A DNA stretch of 64,000 nucleotides from Rhinopithecimicrobium faecis (GTDB taxonomy: Bacteria > Bacteroidota > Bacteroidia > Sphingobacteriales > Sphingobacteriaceae): contig JAGKSB010000005.1 of NCBI GenBank assembly GCA_017942165.1, positions 175,808-239,807 on the forward strand, in the 5' to 3' direction. This document shows positions 55,553 through 64,000 of the stretch, one piece after another (the first letter of the stretch is position 1; each line of letters begins with the position of its first letter). The notes beneath the pieces were generated by a model. That model searched no databases and was not told the DNA's origin. It saw only the letters and a list, made by a program, of their open reading frames with translations. The position numbers and the translations under genes were made by a program.

Positions 55553-57814
55553 ATGCGTATTTATAGCCTGCTCTTAAGCCTTCTCGGCATCTTACTATAC
55601 CCGATAATTTCGGAAGCTCAGCAACAAATAGACTTAATTCCTAAGCCCTGGAAGATGCAGGCTACTGTCGGAAGCTACCCCCTTGCGGAGTCTCCCATAA
55701 TTGCTGCATCCCCAGAATTCATGGAGCTAGCAACCCTTTATACGGAATATCAAAACTCCACAAAATGGAAACTAAAATCCGTTAAAAAGGAACGCCAATT
55801 CCCAAAGAAAGGTATACGTCTGATAAAGGCTATGGCCAATGAAACCCGAGATAGCAACGCCTATAGTTTGCAGATTGATGCTTCAGGTGTCTTGCTAAAG
55901 GCCCCTACTCGACAGACCGCTGTAGAAGGACTATTTACACTTATTCAACTGGGACTAATTAATACAAATAAGCAGGAGCTCCCTTTTCTACAAATCGTCG
56001 ATAAGCCCAACTTCGCTTACCGAGGCATGCATCTTGACCCCTCAAGACATTTTCTCCCGATCCCCTTTATAGAGAAATTTATCGATGTAATGGCGATCTA
56101 TAAATTCAATAATCTACACCTTCACCTGACAGATGCCGCAGGATGGCGTATTGAAGTAAAGAAATACCCTGCTCTCACACAAAAAGCTGCGTGGCGAAGC
56201 CATGTCAAATGGAAAGACTGGTGGAATAATGGACGCCAATATGTGGAGCAAGGGACAGCGAATGCCTCCGGAGGGTTTTATACACAGCAGCAAGCCCAAG
56301 CATTAGTAGCCTATGCCGCAAGAAAAGGTATAAATATTATTCCTGAAATTGAATTTCCTGCCCATTCAGAAGAGGTACTTGCGGTATATCCAGCATTAGC
56401 ATGCTCAGGACATGCCTACACGCAAGGGGAATTCTGTATAGGTAATCCCCAGACTTTTGAATTTATGGAAAATGTACTCGAAGAGATGCTAGCCATCTTC
56501 CCCTCAGAATACATCCATATTGGTGGAGATGAAGCGGATAAGCGTCATTGGGCAACATGCGCAAAATGTCAGTCGCTTATGCAGCGAAAAAACTTAAAGA
56601 ATGTCGATGAGTTACAATCCTATGCGATCAAACAAATGGACGCATACTTACAAAGTAAGGGCAGAAAATTAATCGGATGGGATGAAATATTAGAAGGTGG
56701 CCTATCTTCAGGGGCTACGGTCATGAGCTGGCGTGGGGAACAGGGTGGAATCCTTGCTGCCAATGCCGGGCATGATGTTATTATGACGCCAGGCTCACAC
56801 TTATATTTTGACTCCTATCAAACAGACCCCCGTACACAGCCTGAAACAATTGGGGGCTATACACCTTTGGAAAAAGTATATAGCTATTACCCCATTCCTG
56901 AATCTATTTCAGCGGATAAAAAACATCATATCTTAGGCGCTCAAGCGACCTTATGGGCGGAGTATATGAACAACTACCAGCAGGTAGAATATATGGCCTT
57001 CCCACGCAGCCTAGCTTTATCAGAAGTAAACTGGTCACCGAAGGAGTCTAAGAATTTTGAAGACTTCAAAAGACGCTTGCAAACGCACTACCGTTTGTTA
57101 CAAAACTTAGGGATTAATTATTATCGTCCTTCGTATAACGTCGCCTATCAAGTAGACTATAACGCGCATAAATATAGCAATACCGTACACCTTTCTACCG
57201 AGCAAATGGATGCCTCAGGAATCCGCTATACCCTGAATGGAAAGAAGCCTACGGCACAGAGTATAGCCTATAAGGCTCCCTTTGAACGCACGATTCCTAC
57301 CAAGGTACAGGCAGCCTATTTCTTAGACAGCGTACAAGTAGGACCTATTGTAGAAATTGAGCTCGATGTGCACAAAGCTATTGGCAGACGTATTCATTAT
57401 AATAAGCCTTGGTCAGATAACTATCCTGCTCAGAAAGAGGCAACATTAATCAATGGCATTAAAGGGGGCCTTACCTATCAGGATCAACAATGGCAGGGAT
57501 TTCTGAATGATATTGATATAACAATAGATTTCGAGCGCCGTGAAGAAATTTCTACTGTAGCGATGAATTTTATGCAGATGACAGGCCCAGGAGTTTTTAT
57601 GCCGGCAGAATTTAGTGTGCTTATCTCCGACAATGGACGTGACTTCCGCCCAATTGGCACCGTGAAAAATGAGGTCTCCGACCAAGATCCATCGCTAATT
57701 ATTAAGCGCTTTGAGTTAAACTTACCGAAAAGTGAACCTGGAAGATATCTCCGTATTCAAGCGAAAAATAACAAGGGAGGATTCCTATTTGCGGACGAAC
57801 TAATCGTATATTAA
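55553..57814 (+). CDS. Secreted beta-N-acetylhexosaminidase (GH20)
   Basis: Releases terminal GlcNAc/GalNAc from glycans or peptidoglycan-derived fragments. A signal peptide (to about residue 23, SEAQ) precedes a GH20b-type domain, then the catalytic GH20 barrel from ~155: YRGMHLDPSRHFLPI, FNNLHLHLTDAAGWRIEVKKYPAL, and the catalytic Asp326-Glu327 in HIGGDEADKRHW. ATLWAEYMNNYQQVEYMAFPRSLALSE closes the barrel. After it come a chitobiase/FN3-type segment and a C-terminal F5/8-type carbohydrate-binding region. Total 753 residues, normal for Bacteroidota. Single gene with its own terminator. Confidence 0.93.
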   Translation: MRIYSLLLSLLGILLYPIISEAQQQIDLIPKPWKMQATVGSYPLAESPIIAASPEFMELATLYTEYQNSTKWKLKSVKKERQFPKKGIRLIKAMANETRDSNAYSLQIDASGVLLKAPTRQTAVEGLFTLIQLGLINTNKQELPFLQIVDKPNFAYRGMHLDPSRHFLPIPFIEKFIDVMAIYKFNNLHLHLTDAAGWRIEVKKYPALTQKAAWRSHVKWKDWWNNGRQYVEQGTANASGGFYTQQQAQALVAYAARKGINIIPEIEFPAHSEEVLAVYPALACSGHAYTQGEFCIGNPQTFEFMENVLEEMLAIFPSEYIHIGGDEADKRHWATCAKCQSLMQRKNLKNVDELQSYAIKQMDAYLQSKGRKLIGWDEILEGGLSSGATVMSWRGEQGGILAANAGHDVIMTPGSHLYFDSYQTDPRTQPETIGGYTPLEKVYSYYPIPESISADKKHHILGAQATLWAEYMNNYQQVEYMAFPRSLALSEVNWSPKESKNFEDFKRRLQTHYRLLQNLGINYYRPSYNVAYQVDYNAHKYSNTVHLSTEQMDASGIRYTLNGKKPTAQSIAYKAPFERTIPTKVQAAYFLDSVQVGPIVEIELDVHKAIGRRIHYNKPWSDNYPAQKEATLINGIKGGLTYQDQQWQGFLNDIDITIDFERREEISTVAMNFMQMTGPGVFMPAEFSVLISDNGRDFRPIGTVKNEVSDQDPSLIIKRFELNLPKSEPGRYLRIQAKNNKGGFLFADELIVY

Positions 57815-57833
57815 TAAGTAATACAACTTAAAG

Positions 57834-57867
57834 ATAAGGGGACCTCTAACAAAGTCCCCTTTTTTTG
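57834..57867 (+). terminator. Terminator after the hexosaminidase gene
   Basis: Stem AAGGGGAC/GTCCCCTT with a 10-nt loop followed by a T run. Confidence 0.83.
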
Positions 57868-57908
57868 CAATAACTATAAATAATTTACTCAATTTAAATA
57901 AAATAATG

Positions 57909-57916
57909 TAACTTTG
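57909..57916 (+). promoter_or_regulatory. -7 element of carB
   Basis: TAACTTTG matches TAnnTTTG; leader to the ATG at 58019 is about 95 nt and contains a small CCGAC/GTCGG hairpin at 57922-57937. Confidence 0.5.
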
Positions 57917-58018
57917 CACTCCGACAAAGCAGTCGGAATTAGCCCTCCTATTTAGAGCGCATTTTGATTGTCTTTGTTCGAAAAAAGATTTGAAATTTAA
58001 TTTTTTGAACTAGATATA

Positions 58019-60838
58019 ATGCCAAGAAACACCTCCATCAATTCAGTTTTAATCATTGGATCAGGTCCAATTGTAATTGGTCAAGCCTGCGAATTTGATT
58101 ATTCGGGATCTCAAGCTGCCTTGTCTTTAAAAGAAGAAGGTATCGAAGTTTCCATCATTAACTCTAATCCAGCAACTATTATGACTGATAAAGTTGTTGC
58201 GGATAATGTGTATTTGCTTCCTTTGACTTGTGAGAGTATCGAAGAAATCTTAAAAAATCATAAAATTGATGCTGTACTCCCTACAATGGGTGGACAAACG
58301 GCTTTAAATTTGTGTATCGAGGCCGATAGCCGTGGTCTTTGGGAAAAATACAATGTACAAGTTATCGGAGTTGATGTTGCTGCGATTGAAAAAACAGAAA
58401 ATCGCGAAGAATTCCGTCAATTAATGGTAGATATTGGCGTGGGTGTAGCAAACTCCAAGATTGCCAACTCTTTCCTTGAAGGTAAAGAAGCAGCACAGGA
58501 AATTGGATACCCATTAGTAATACGTCCTTCGTATACTTTAGCCGGTACTGGTGGTGGTTTCGTCCACAAAAAAGAAGAGTTTGACGCTGCATTAAGCAGA
58601 GGTCTTTCGGCTTCTCCAACACACGAAGTATTAGTAGAACAAGCTGTCCTTGGATGGAAAGAGTACGAATTAGAGTTATTACGTGACTCGAATGATAATG
58701 TAATTATTATCTGTACAATTGAGAATTTTGACCCGATGGGTATTCACACAGGAGACTCCATTACGGTTGCTCCAGCGATGACGCTATCGGACAAATGTTA
58801 CCAAGATATGCGTAACCAAGCGATCTTAATGATGCGCTCTATCGGTAACTTCGCAGGTGGATGTAATGTTCAATTCTCTGTAAACCCAGAAGATGAAGCG
58901 ATTATCGCTATCGAAATCAACCCACGTGTTTCTCGTTCTTCTGCTTTAGCTTCAAAAGCTACAGGATACCCAATTGCGAAAATCGCTGCGAAATTAGCAA
59001 TAGGTTACAACCTAGATGAGTTACAAAACCAAATTACAAAAACTACTTCTGCTTACTTCGAGCCTACATTAGATTATGTTATCGTAAAAGTTCCTCGTTT
59101 CAACTTTGATAAATTCAAAGGTGCAAACAAAGAGTTAGGTTTACAGATGAAAGCGGTAGGTGAAGTAATGGCAATCGGCCGTACATTTATCGAAGCTTTA
59201 CAAAAAGCGGCACAATCACTAGAGACTAACCGTGCTGGTCTAGGAGCTGATGGACGTCAATTGCGCAACTTAGAGGAAATTATGGACAGCTTAGAACACC
59301 CTTCTGGCGACCGTCTATTCCATATTAAAGATGCTTTTGAATTAGGCGTACCATTAGAATCAATTCGTAAAGCGACCTTAATCGATAAGTGGTACTTAGT
59401 TCAAATCCAAGAATTAGTGTTCTTAGAAGCTGAATTACGTCGCTACCAGTTAAACAATATTCCGACTGACTTCTTTATAACATTGAAACAAAAAGGTTTC
59501 TCTGATGTACAGATCGCTTGGTTATTAGGAAATGTTACTGAAGATCAGGTTTACGACCGTCGTAAAGAATTAGGCATCAACCGCGTATACAAAATGGTAG
59601 ATACTTGTGCGGCAGAATTCCCAGCACAAACGCCGTATTACTACTCTACTTTTGAAGAAGAAAATGAATCCATTGCTTCTGACAAGAAGAAAATCGTAGT
59701 CTTAGGTTCAGGCCCTAACCGTATTGGTCAAGGGATAGAATTTGATTATTCATGTGTACACGGCTTATTAGCAGCTAAAGAATCAGGTTACGAAGCGATT
59801 ATGGTAAACTGTAATCCAGAAACTGTTTCTACAGACTTTAATATGGCGGACAAACTATACTTTGAGCCTGTATTCTGGGAGCATGTTCGTGAAATCATTG
59901 AATTAGAGAAACCTGAAGGTGTAATCGTTCAATTAGGAGGCCAAACGGCTCTTAAAATGGCGGAAAAATTAGAGGCTTTAGGCGTAAAAATTATCGGTAC
60001 CAACTTCCATAATATGGATTTAGCGGAAGACCGTGGTCGCTTCTCTGATTTATTAAAAGCATTAGATATCCCTTATCCAAAATATGGTGTTGCTGAATCT
60101 GCTGAGGAAGCTATCAAAGTAGCTAATGAAGTGGGTTACCCAGTATTAGTACGTCCTTCATATGTATTAGGTGGACAAGGTATGAGCATCGTTATCAACG
60201 ACCAAGATTTAGAAAAAGCCGTAGTTAACTTATTGAAAAACCTTCCTGGAAACCGCGTTTTAATTGACCATTTCTTAGACCGTGCTGAAGAAGCTGAATC
60301 AGATTCAATCTGTGATGGTGAAGATGTACATATCGTAGGGATGATGGAGCATATTGAGCCTGCAGGTATTCACTCTGGTGACTCATACGCAGTATTACCT
60401 CCTTTTAGCTTATCCCAAGAGGTGCAAGATAAAATGGCTGAATATTCCATTAAATTAGCGAAAGCTTTAAATGTAATAGGTCTATTAAATATCCAATTCG
60501 CTGTAAAAGGAGAGAAAGTATATGTTATCGAAGCAAACCCACGTGCCTCACGTACGGTTCCTTTTATCGCTAAAGCATACGATGTACCTTATATCAATAT
60601 CGCTGCTAAAGTGATGTTAGGTGTCGCGAAATTAAAAGACTTTACCATTGAACGTAAATTAACAGGATGGGCAATCAAAGAACCTGTGTTCTCTTTCTCT
60701 AAGTTCCCAGAGGTTGATAAACAATTAGGTCCAGAGATGAAATCTACAGGTGAAGCGATTCGCTTTATCAAAGATCTTCAAGATCCTTATTTTAGAGAAT
60801 TGGTTTCTAAAAAATCGATGTTCTTAAACGCACAATAA
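58019..60838 (+). CDS. carB: Carbamoyl-phosphate synthase large subunit, without C-terminal allosteric domain
   Basis: Makes carbamoyl phosphate for arginine and pyrimidines. Two homologous ATP-grasp halves are visible: [22 protein letters not shown] at the start and [21 protein letters not shown] around residue 560; [13 protein letters not shown] and [13 protein letters not shown]; and [21 protein letters not shown] and [20 protein letters not shown]. At 939 residues it ends after the second ATP-grasp half. The ~130-residue MGS-like allosteric domain of the E. coli enzyme (total 1073) is absent, so UMP/ornithine control through that domain cannot occur. The small subunit carA is not in the window. 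Confidence 0.95.
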   Translation: MPRNTSINSVLIIGSGPIVIGQACEFDYSGSQAALSLKEEGIEVSIINSNPATIMTDKVVADNVYLLPLTCESIEEILKNHKIDAVLPTMGGQTALNLCIEADSRGLWEKYNVQVIGVDVAAIEKTENREEFRQLMVDIGVGVANSKIANSFLEGKEAAQEIGYPLVIRPSYTLAGTGGGFVHKKEEFDAALSRGLSASPTHEVLVEQAVLGWKEYELELLRDSNDNVIIICTIENFDPMGIHTGDSITVAPAMTLSDKCYQDMRNQAILMMRSIGNFAGGCNVQFSVNPEDEAIIAIEINPRVSRSSALASKATGYPIAKIAAKLAIGYNLDELQNQITKTTSAYFEPTLDYVIVKVPRFNFDKFKGANKELGLQMKAVGEVMAIGRTFIEALQKAAQSLETNRAGLGADGRQLRNLEEIMDSLEHPSGDRLFHIKDAFELGVPLESIRKATLIDKWYLVQIQELVFLEAELRRYQLNNIPTDFFITLKQKGFSDVQIAWLLGNVTEDQVYDRRKELGINRVYKMVDTCAAEFPAQTPYYYSTFEEENESIASDKKKIVVLGSGPNRIGQGIEFDYSCVHGLLAAKESGYEAIMVNCNPETVSTDFNMADKLYFEPVFWEHVREIIELEKPEGVIVQLGGQTALKMAEKLEALGVKIIGTNFHNMDLAEDRGRFSDLLKALDIPYPKYGVAESAEEAIKVANEVGYPVLVRPSYVLGGQGMSIVINDQDLEKAVVNLLKNLPGNRVLIDHFLDRAEEAESDSICDGEDVHIVGMMEHIEPAGIHSGDSYAVLPPFSLSQEVQDKMAEYSIKLAKALNVIGLLNIQFAVKGEKVYVIEANPRASRTVPFIAKAYDVPYINIAAKVMLGVAKLKDFTIERKLTGWAIKEPVFSFSKFPEVDKQLGPEMKSTGEAIRFIKDLQDPYFRELVSKKSMFLNAQ

Positions 60839-60877
60839 GCGCATACGTGGTGCTACCACGCATAAATTACTAGAATA

Positions 60878-60914
60878 CAAATGAGCTCGATAAATTATCG
60901 AGCTCATTTTTTAT
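60878..60914 (+). terminator. Terminator after carB
   Basis: A 14-bp stem AATGAGCTCGATAA and its complement with minimal loop, followed by a six-T run. Confidence 0.88.
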
Positions 60915-60947
60915 AAGTACTTTTTCACAGCATTATAGGGAAGCAAC

Positions 60948-62036
60948 TTAGAGGTCCTTAACACATCGAAAACCGACATTATTTGTCGGGCTATTAATCT
61001 CTCCCTTTCCTCGGCTTCCTGCTTTATAGCGTTCACAATACTGATCATTGCATAAGAAGGAGCCCCCACGCTGTACACGCTTCACCGCTTTGGGCTCTTG
61101 GGGATCATAAGATACCGCGGGACCTAAAGGATTTACGGCGGCACTATAGGTGTAATAATCGGGGCTATAGAAATCTGCACACCACTCCCATACATTTCCT
61201 TCCATATCATAAAGGCCAAAAGCATTGGCGCTGTAAGAACCTACAGGAGCTGTCCCCTGAAAGCCATCCTCAGCGCTGTCGTTTATTGGAAATTGACCTT
61301 GGTATATATTTGCTTGCCAGCGACCCTGAGGTTTCAGCTCATCACCCCAATAGTAGGTTTGCGGACTCGACTGTCCCGCGCGTGCTGCATACTCCCACTC
61401 TGCTTCTGTAGGAAGGCGCTTTCCAGCCCATGTAGCATAGGCTACGGCATCGGGATAAGCAATCTGCACTACCGGGTGATTTTCCTTCCCTACAATGGAG
61501 CTTTGGGGCCCTGCTGGATGACGCCAGTTCGCAGCGGTTACAAATTCCCACCACTGCATATGATTCGCGAGGCCAAAGACTTCCTTTGGGGGCGTAAATA
61601 CAGCAGATCCAGCCTTTAGGAGCTCCAAAGGAACACCTGGAAACTCCTTGGGGTTAAGTGCTTGCTCAGCAACAGTTATATAGCCTGTAGCATTCACAAA
61701 TGCGGCAAACTGTGCATTTGTAACTTCATGGGCGTCCATGAGAAAGTCTGCAACTGTTACTTCATGAATGGGAACAGCATCCCGATAACTGGTAGAACCC
61801 ATTTCAAATTTCCCTCCGACGATTTTCACCATCTCTCCCAAATTTTGAAGGGCTGTCGTATTGGCTAAAGCATGCTGAATATTCTTAAGTCGAGACGGTA
61901 TACCAGATCCTTCAGCGCAATAGGCCGCTGGAGAGGGAAGAAGTATTTCTTGATTATGAGGCTTATTTTGGGCCTCTAAACTAGTACTGGAAAATAGTAG
62001 AAGTGGCAGAAAATAAAGGGATGGCATTGGTTTCAT
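60948..62036 (-). CDS. Exported formylglycine-generating-enzyme-like protein (SUMF1/EgtB fold)
   Basis: From the ATG at 62036 the protein has 362 residues and a signal peptide (PMPSLYFLPLLLFSSTSLEAQ). The FGE-sulfatase domain starts near 65 (MVKIVGGKFEMGS) and runs through FLMDAHEVTNAQFAAFV, KRLPTEAEWEYAARAG, NVWEWCADFY and a C-terminal RGGSFLCNDQYCERYKAG ... NNVGFRC. Cys329 and Cys334 match in position and spacing the copper-binding active-site pair of true formylglycine-generating enzymes, so activity on a sulfatase is plausible. Many family members instead lack these cysteines. No sulfatase lies in the window. A longer frame to 62186 overlaps the neighbouring gene and lacks a signal peptide. 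Confidence 0.87.
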   Translation of the reverse strand: MKPMPSLYFLPLLLFSSTSLEAQNKPHNQEILLPSPAAYCAEGSGIPSRLKNIQHALANTTALQNLGEMVKIVGGKFEMGSTSYRDAVPIHEVTVADFLMDAHEVTNAQFAAFVNATGYITVAEQALNPKEFPGVPLELLKAGSAVFTPPKEVFGLANHMQWWEFVTAANWRHPAGPQSSIVGKENHPVVQIAYPDAVAYATWAGKRLPTEAEWEYAARAGQSSPQTYYWGDELKPQGRWQANIYQGQFPINDSAEDGFQGTAPVGSYSANAFGLYDMEGNVWEWCADFYSPDYYTYSAAVNPLGPAVSYDPQEPKAVKRVQRGGSFLCNDQYCERYKAGSRGKGEINSPTNNVGFRCVKDL

Positions 62037-62062
62037 AACTCTAAGGTAACCATTATCCAAAA

Positions 62063-62092
62063 AAAAAGAGACTGAAAATTCAGTCTCTTTAT
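62063..62092 (-). terminator. Terminator of the GH109-like gene
   Basis: Stem AAAGAGACTGA/TCAGTCTCTTT with a 4-nt loop followed, on the minus strand, by a nine-T run. Confidence 0.85.
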
Positions 62093-62113
62093 AGAAAAAA
62101 ATAGGGAAAATTT

Positions 62114-63499
62114 TTATTTTTTGGAACGTATACCTGTATTTCCACCACCATTTAGCGTGATATCTACAACAGCATTTGTTTTCCATGCTCCGCGTGTAAA
62201 ATCAGGAATATCGATGACCTTAGATTTTGAACCCGTAGAAGAAATCGACAATGGATAGATGACAGACCATGCTGCAGCATCATACACATCCTGATCCAAT
62301 GGCAAACCGTTACGTAAACAATCGATTAAGCGCCAGTCCATCATAAAGTCCATACCACCATGACCACCAACTTTCTTCGCTTGCTCACCAATAAATTTCA
62401 CAATTTCTGGCGTGTATTGTGCATACAATTCTTTTAATTTGTCTTTAGAGATAAAGTCATGACCAAAAGCAATACGCTCAGGTTCAGGATATTTACTTAC
62501 AAAACCTTTTGTTCCAGATAATACATGTAGACGAGAATATGGACGCGGAGAGGTGACATCATGCTGTAGCATAATGGTCTTTCCTAAAGTAGTCTTGATT
62601 AATGTAGTATTCATATTACCGCGGAATTTCTTACCGACAAATTCTTGATAGAAAGAATCCTTAGCAGCTAACTCTTCGGCTTTTTTCGCCATGTGGAAAT
62701 CATTGCTCGACATAGAAACCATATGGTCAAACTTATCGCCTCTATTGATATTCATACACTGCGCAATAGGGCCTAAACCATGCGTAGGATATAAGTTGCC
62801 CGAAGCCCCCATATTATGTCTTAAACGCCACATATTATCGTAGCCATTTTTAGCAAAATTTAAGTCTAATAAATCGTGGATATAAGCCCCTTCAGCATGG
62901 ATAATATCGCCTAATAACCCTTGACGTGTTAAGTTTAATGTTAACATCTCAAAGAAGTCATAGCAGCAGTTTTCCAACATCATACAGTGCTTTTTCGTTG
63001 CTTCAGAGACTTTAACAACTTCCCAACAATCCTTTTCAGTCAGGGCAATTGGCACTTCACAAGCCGCATGTGCACCCGCCTTCATCGCAGCAATAGCCAT
63101 AGGCGTGTGGTAATTCCAAGGAGTACAGATATATACTAAATCTAATTTCTCATTCTTCAATAGATCTAACCAACCATTTTCTCCTGAATAGGATTTAGGT
63201 TTGTTCAATCCTTTGCTAGTAACGATTTTTGAAGCACGTTCAACACGATCAGCATGTTTATCACATAAAGCGACAATCTCTGCTCCTTCAATATACGATA
63301 AGCGATCTACAGCACCTGGACCACGCATACCTAAACCGATAATTGCAACACGCACTTTATCAATTTTTGGGGCTCTAAATCCAGACATATTAAATGGTTT
63401 TGCCGAAGCAAAAGCTGCATTATTTAAAGTTGGTAAGGATACAGCTAAGCTTGATAGTAAGCCTGCTTTCTTTAAAAAATCTCTTCTCTCAAGATTCAT
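62114..63499 (-). CDS. Tat-exported Gfo/Idh/MocA family protein, GH109-like (alpha-N-acetylgalactosaminidase type)
   Basis: A 461-residue protein with a twin-arginine signal (RRDFLKKAGLLSSLAVSLP from residue 5) and an NAD-binding Rossmann domain (VRVAIIGLGMRGPGAVDRL). The second half matches the GH109 glycosidases that use NAD for an oxidation-elimination mechanism: YPTHGLGPIAQCMNINRGD, GHGGMDFMMDWRLIDCLRNG, LDQDVYDAAAWSVIYPLS and IPDFTRGAWK. It is therefore likely a periplasmic glycosidase acting on GalNAc-type or related sugars rather than a simple dehydrogenase. Upstream lie two LacI-type operators, which would fit sugar-controlled expression. Substrate is inference. Confidence 0.87.
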   Translation of the reverse strand: MNLERRDFLKKAGLLSSLAVSLPTLNNAAFASAKPFNMSGFRAPKIDKVRVAIIGLGMRGPGAVDRLSYIEGAEIVALCDKHADRVERASKIVTSKGLNKPKSYSGENGWLDLLKNEKLDLVYICTPWNYHTPMAIAAMKAGAHAACEVPIALTEKDCWEVVKVSEATKKHCMMLENCCYDFFEMLTLNLTRQGLLGDIIHAEGAYIHDLLDLNFAKNGYDNMWRLRHNMGASGNLYPTHGLGPIAQCMNINRGDKFDHMVSMSSNDFHMAKKAEELAAKDSFYQEFVGKKFRGNMNTTLIKTTLGKTIMLQHDVTSPRPYSRLHVLSGTKGFVSKYPEPERIAFGHDFISKDKLKELYAQYTPEIVKFIGEQAKKVGGHGGMDFMMDWRLIDCLRNGLPLDQDVYDAAAWSVIYPLSISSTGSKSKVIDIPDFTRGAWKTNAVVDITLNGGGNTGIRSKK

Positions 63500-63747
63500 A
63501 ATATATATGTATAATGTTTTTCCAGTGTAAATTAGATCTTGTTATAGCCTTTAAAATATTAAAGGGATCTATAGAATAGACCCCCTCAATCTCACCTATT
63601 TTAAAACAAACTAAACAGTCAACATTTTAATTATATAACCAGCTATATACGCGATGGATATTAGATTAATTGGGAGTTTATAGATTTCCCTCTTGGTTAT
63701 ACACAATAATAGGATTGTTAATTGAAAAAAAAAAATAAAAGAAGCAT

Positions 63748-63780
63748 GCAAACGTTTGTCCAAAAAAAGCAATCGTTTGC
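63748..63780. promoter_or_regulatory. Two LacI-family-type operator palindromes
   Basis: GCAAACGTTTGT (63748-63759) and GCAATCGTTTGC (63769-63780) are near-palindromic around a central CG, as LacI-family operators usually are. Their centres are 21 bp apart, two helical turns. They lie ~250 bp upstream of the GH109-like gene start. Confidence 0.6.
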
Positions 63781-63798
63781 GCCTCTATTAAAAAATAC

Positions 63799-63844
63799 TT
63801 GGAAAATGGATTTTTTGCTGCTGAGCAGCAAAATAGTTTTCCAA
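63799..63844. repeat. Nested inverted repeat, possible second rRNA operon terminator
   Basis: Outer arms TTGGAAAA/TTTTCCAA flank a perfect inner palindrome TTTTGCTGCT-G-AGCAGCAAAA. On the minus strand the structure is followed by a T-rich run, so it may back up the rRNA terminator. Confidence 0.55.
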
Positions 63845-63873
63845 TAAGTAGTCCCTAGCGGGGGGCATATAAC

Positions 63874-63908
63874 CAAAAAAGCCCTTTAGTTTTCACTAAA
63901 GGGCTTCT
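63874..63908 (-). terminator. Terminator of the rRNA operon
   Basis: Stem AAGCCCTTTAGT/ACTAAAGGGCTT with loop TTTC; on the minus strand a T run follows. It lies ~12 nt after the 5S rRNA 3' end. Confidence 0.88.
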
Positions 63909-63919
63909 GTATAAAAAAA

Positions 63920-64000
63920 GGCACCGACCTACTCTCCCACCTGTTACGGCAATACCATCGGCTCTGGCGGGCTTGACTGCTCTGTTCGGAATGGGAAGAG
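63920..64000 (-). rRNA. rrf: 5S ribosomal RNA, 3' part (cut by window edge)
   Basis: On the minus strand the sequence reads CTCTTCCCATTCCGAACAGA at the window edge and ends in GAGAGTAGGTCGGTGCC, the conserved 5S rRNA 3' half. The 5' part and presumably the 23S and 16S genes lie beyond the window. Confidence 0.93.

Larger units (their letters stand above)
63500..63919. other. 420-bp intergenic region between the GH109-like gene and the rRNA operon
   Basis: No coding frame of note is seen. From left to right it holds the gene's leader, two LacI-type operator-like palindromes (63748-63780), a large nested inverted repeat (63799-63844) and the rRNA operon terminator (63874-63906). Confidence 0.7.

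Noticed and set aside
57922..57937. CCGAC/GTCGG hairpin in the carB leader
   Set aside because: Too small to call an attenuator or riboswitch, no T run follows, and no alternative structure is evident.
62037..62186. N-terminal extension of the FGE-like protein
   Set aside because: It would overlap the GH109-like gene by 73 bp and the terminator, with Cys/Trp-rich non-conserved sequence, and would bury the signal peptide.
1..64000. CRISPR arrays, insertion sequences, prophage or integrative elements
   Set aside because: No regularly spaced repeats, transposase, integrase or phage genes were seen; gene content and base composition look uniform throughout.

Overview
The window looks like a chromosomal stretch from a member of the Bacteroidota, most likely the Sphingobacteriaceae (Sphingobacterium/Pedobacter-like). 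The basis is the SusC/SusD pair, many TAnnTTTG -7 promoter elements instead of E. coli-type -10 boxes, Bacteroidota-restricted families (DUF2480, DUF6427, DUF3108-type and CcmD-like proteins), a long-form PurC, and a CarB without its allosteric domain. Genus assignment is inference. No prophage, insertion sequence, plasmid function or CRISPR array was seen; this is mostly core genome.

Layout. 1-3.8 kb: a SusC-type TonB-dependent transporter (5' end cut by the window edge) and its SusD-like lipoprotein. 3.9-10.7 kb: aminopeptidase P, a PBP4-type D-Ala-D-Ala carboxypeptidase, malic enzyme fused to a phosphotransacetylase-like domain, RuvA and free-methionine-(R)-sulfoxide reductase. 10.7-20.1 kb: a minus-strand block with a WD40 protein, the histidine genes hisC-B-H-A-F-IE (no hisG or hisD), RNase Z, a STAS protein, PurC and PhoH. 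20.3-26.8 kb: SAM hydrolase-type protein, a coiled-coil membrane protein, an MsbA-like ABC exporter, a YtxH protein, the heme-export/cytochrome c genes ccmB-ccmC-ccmD, and a DUF6427 membrane protein. 26.9-36.6 kb: envelope genes (outer-membrane protein, LptC, PpiD-like foldase), DUF2480/3108/3109 proteins, polyprenyl diphosphate synthase, TerC and a C1 peptidase. 36.7-42.8 kb: LpxH with a Crp/Fnr regulator, an SMR exporter, release factor 1, four identical tRNA-Asp genes, an ECF sigma factor with a membrane-anchored serine protease that also looks like its anti-sigma factor, and a 1-Cys peroxiredoxin. 42.9-55.4 kb: acyl-CoA dehydrogenase, a 34-residue membrane peptide candidate, proline synthesis (proBA), UvrB, uracil phosphoribosyltransferase, a YkuK-like protein, a nicotinamide riboside salvage pair (pnuC plus NadR-type kinase), an M57 metalloprotease lipoprotein, a frameshifted ahcY, a bacilliredoxin and LipA. 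55.5-64 kb: a GH20 hexosaminidase, CarB, a formylglycine-generating-enzyme-like protein, a Tat-exported GH109-like oxidoreductase/glycosidase with two LacI-type operators upstream, and the 3' part of a 5S rRNA gene that marks the end of an rRNA operon.

The points most worth a second look are: the 5-nt deletion that breaks ahcY inside its active-site motif; three genes (ccmB, lpxH, lipA) whose -7 element lies only 4-6 nt before the start codon, implying leaderless mRNAs; the sigma factor next to an anti-sigma/protease fusion; the paired LacI-type operators at 63.75 kb; and the unannotated small membrane peptide at 44.2 kb. I found no clearly novel multi-gene system.
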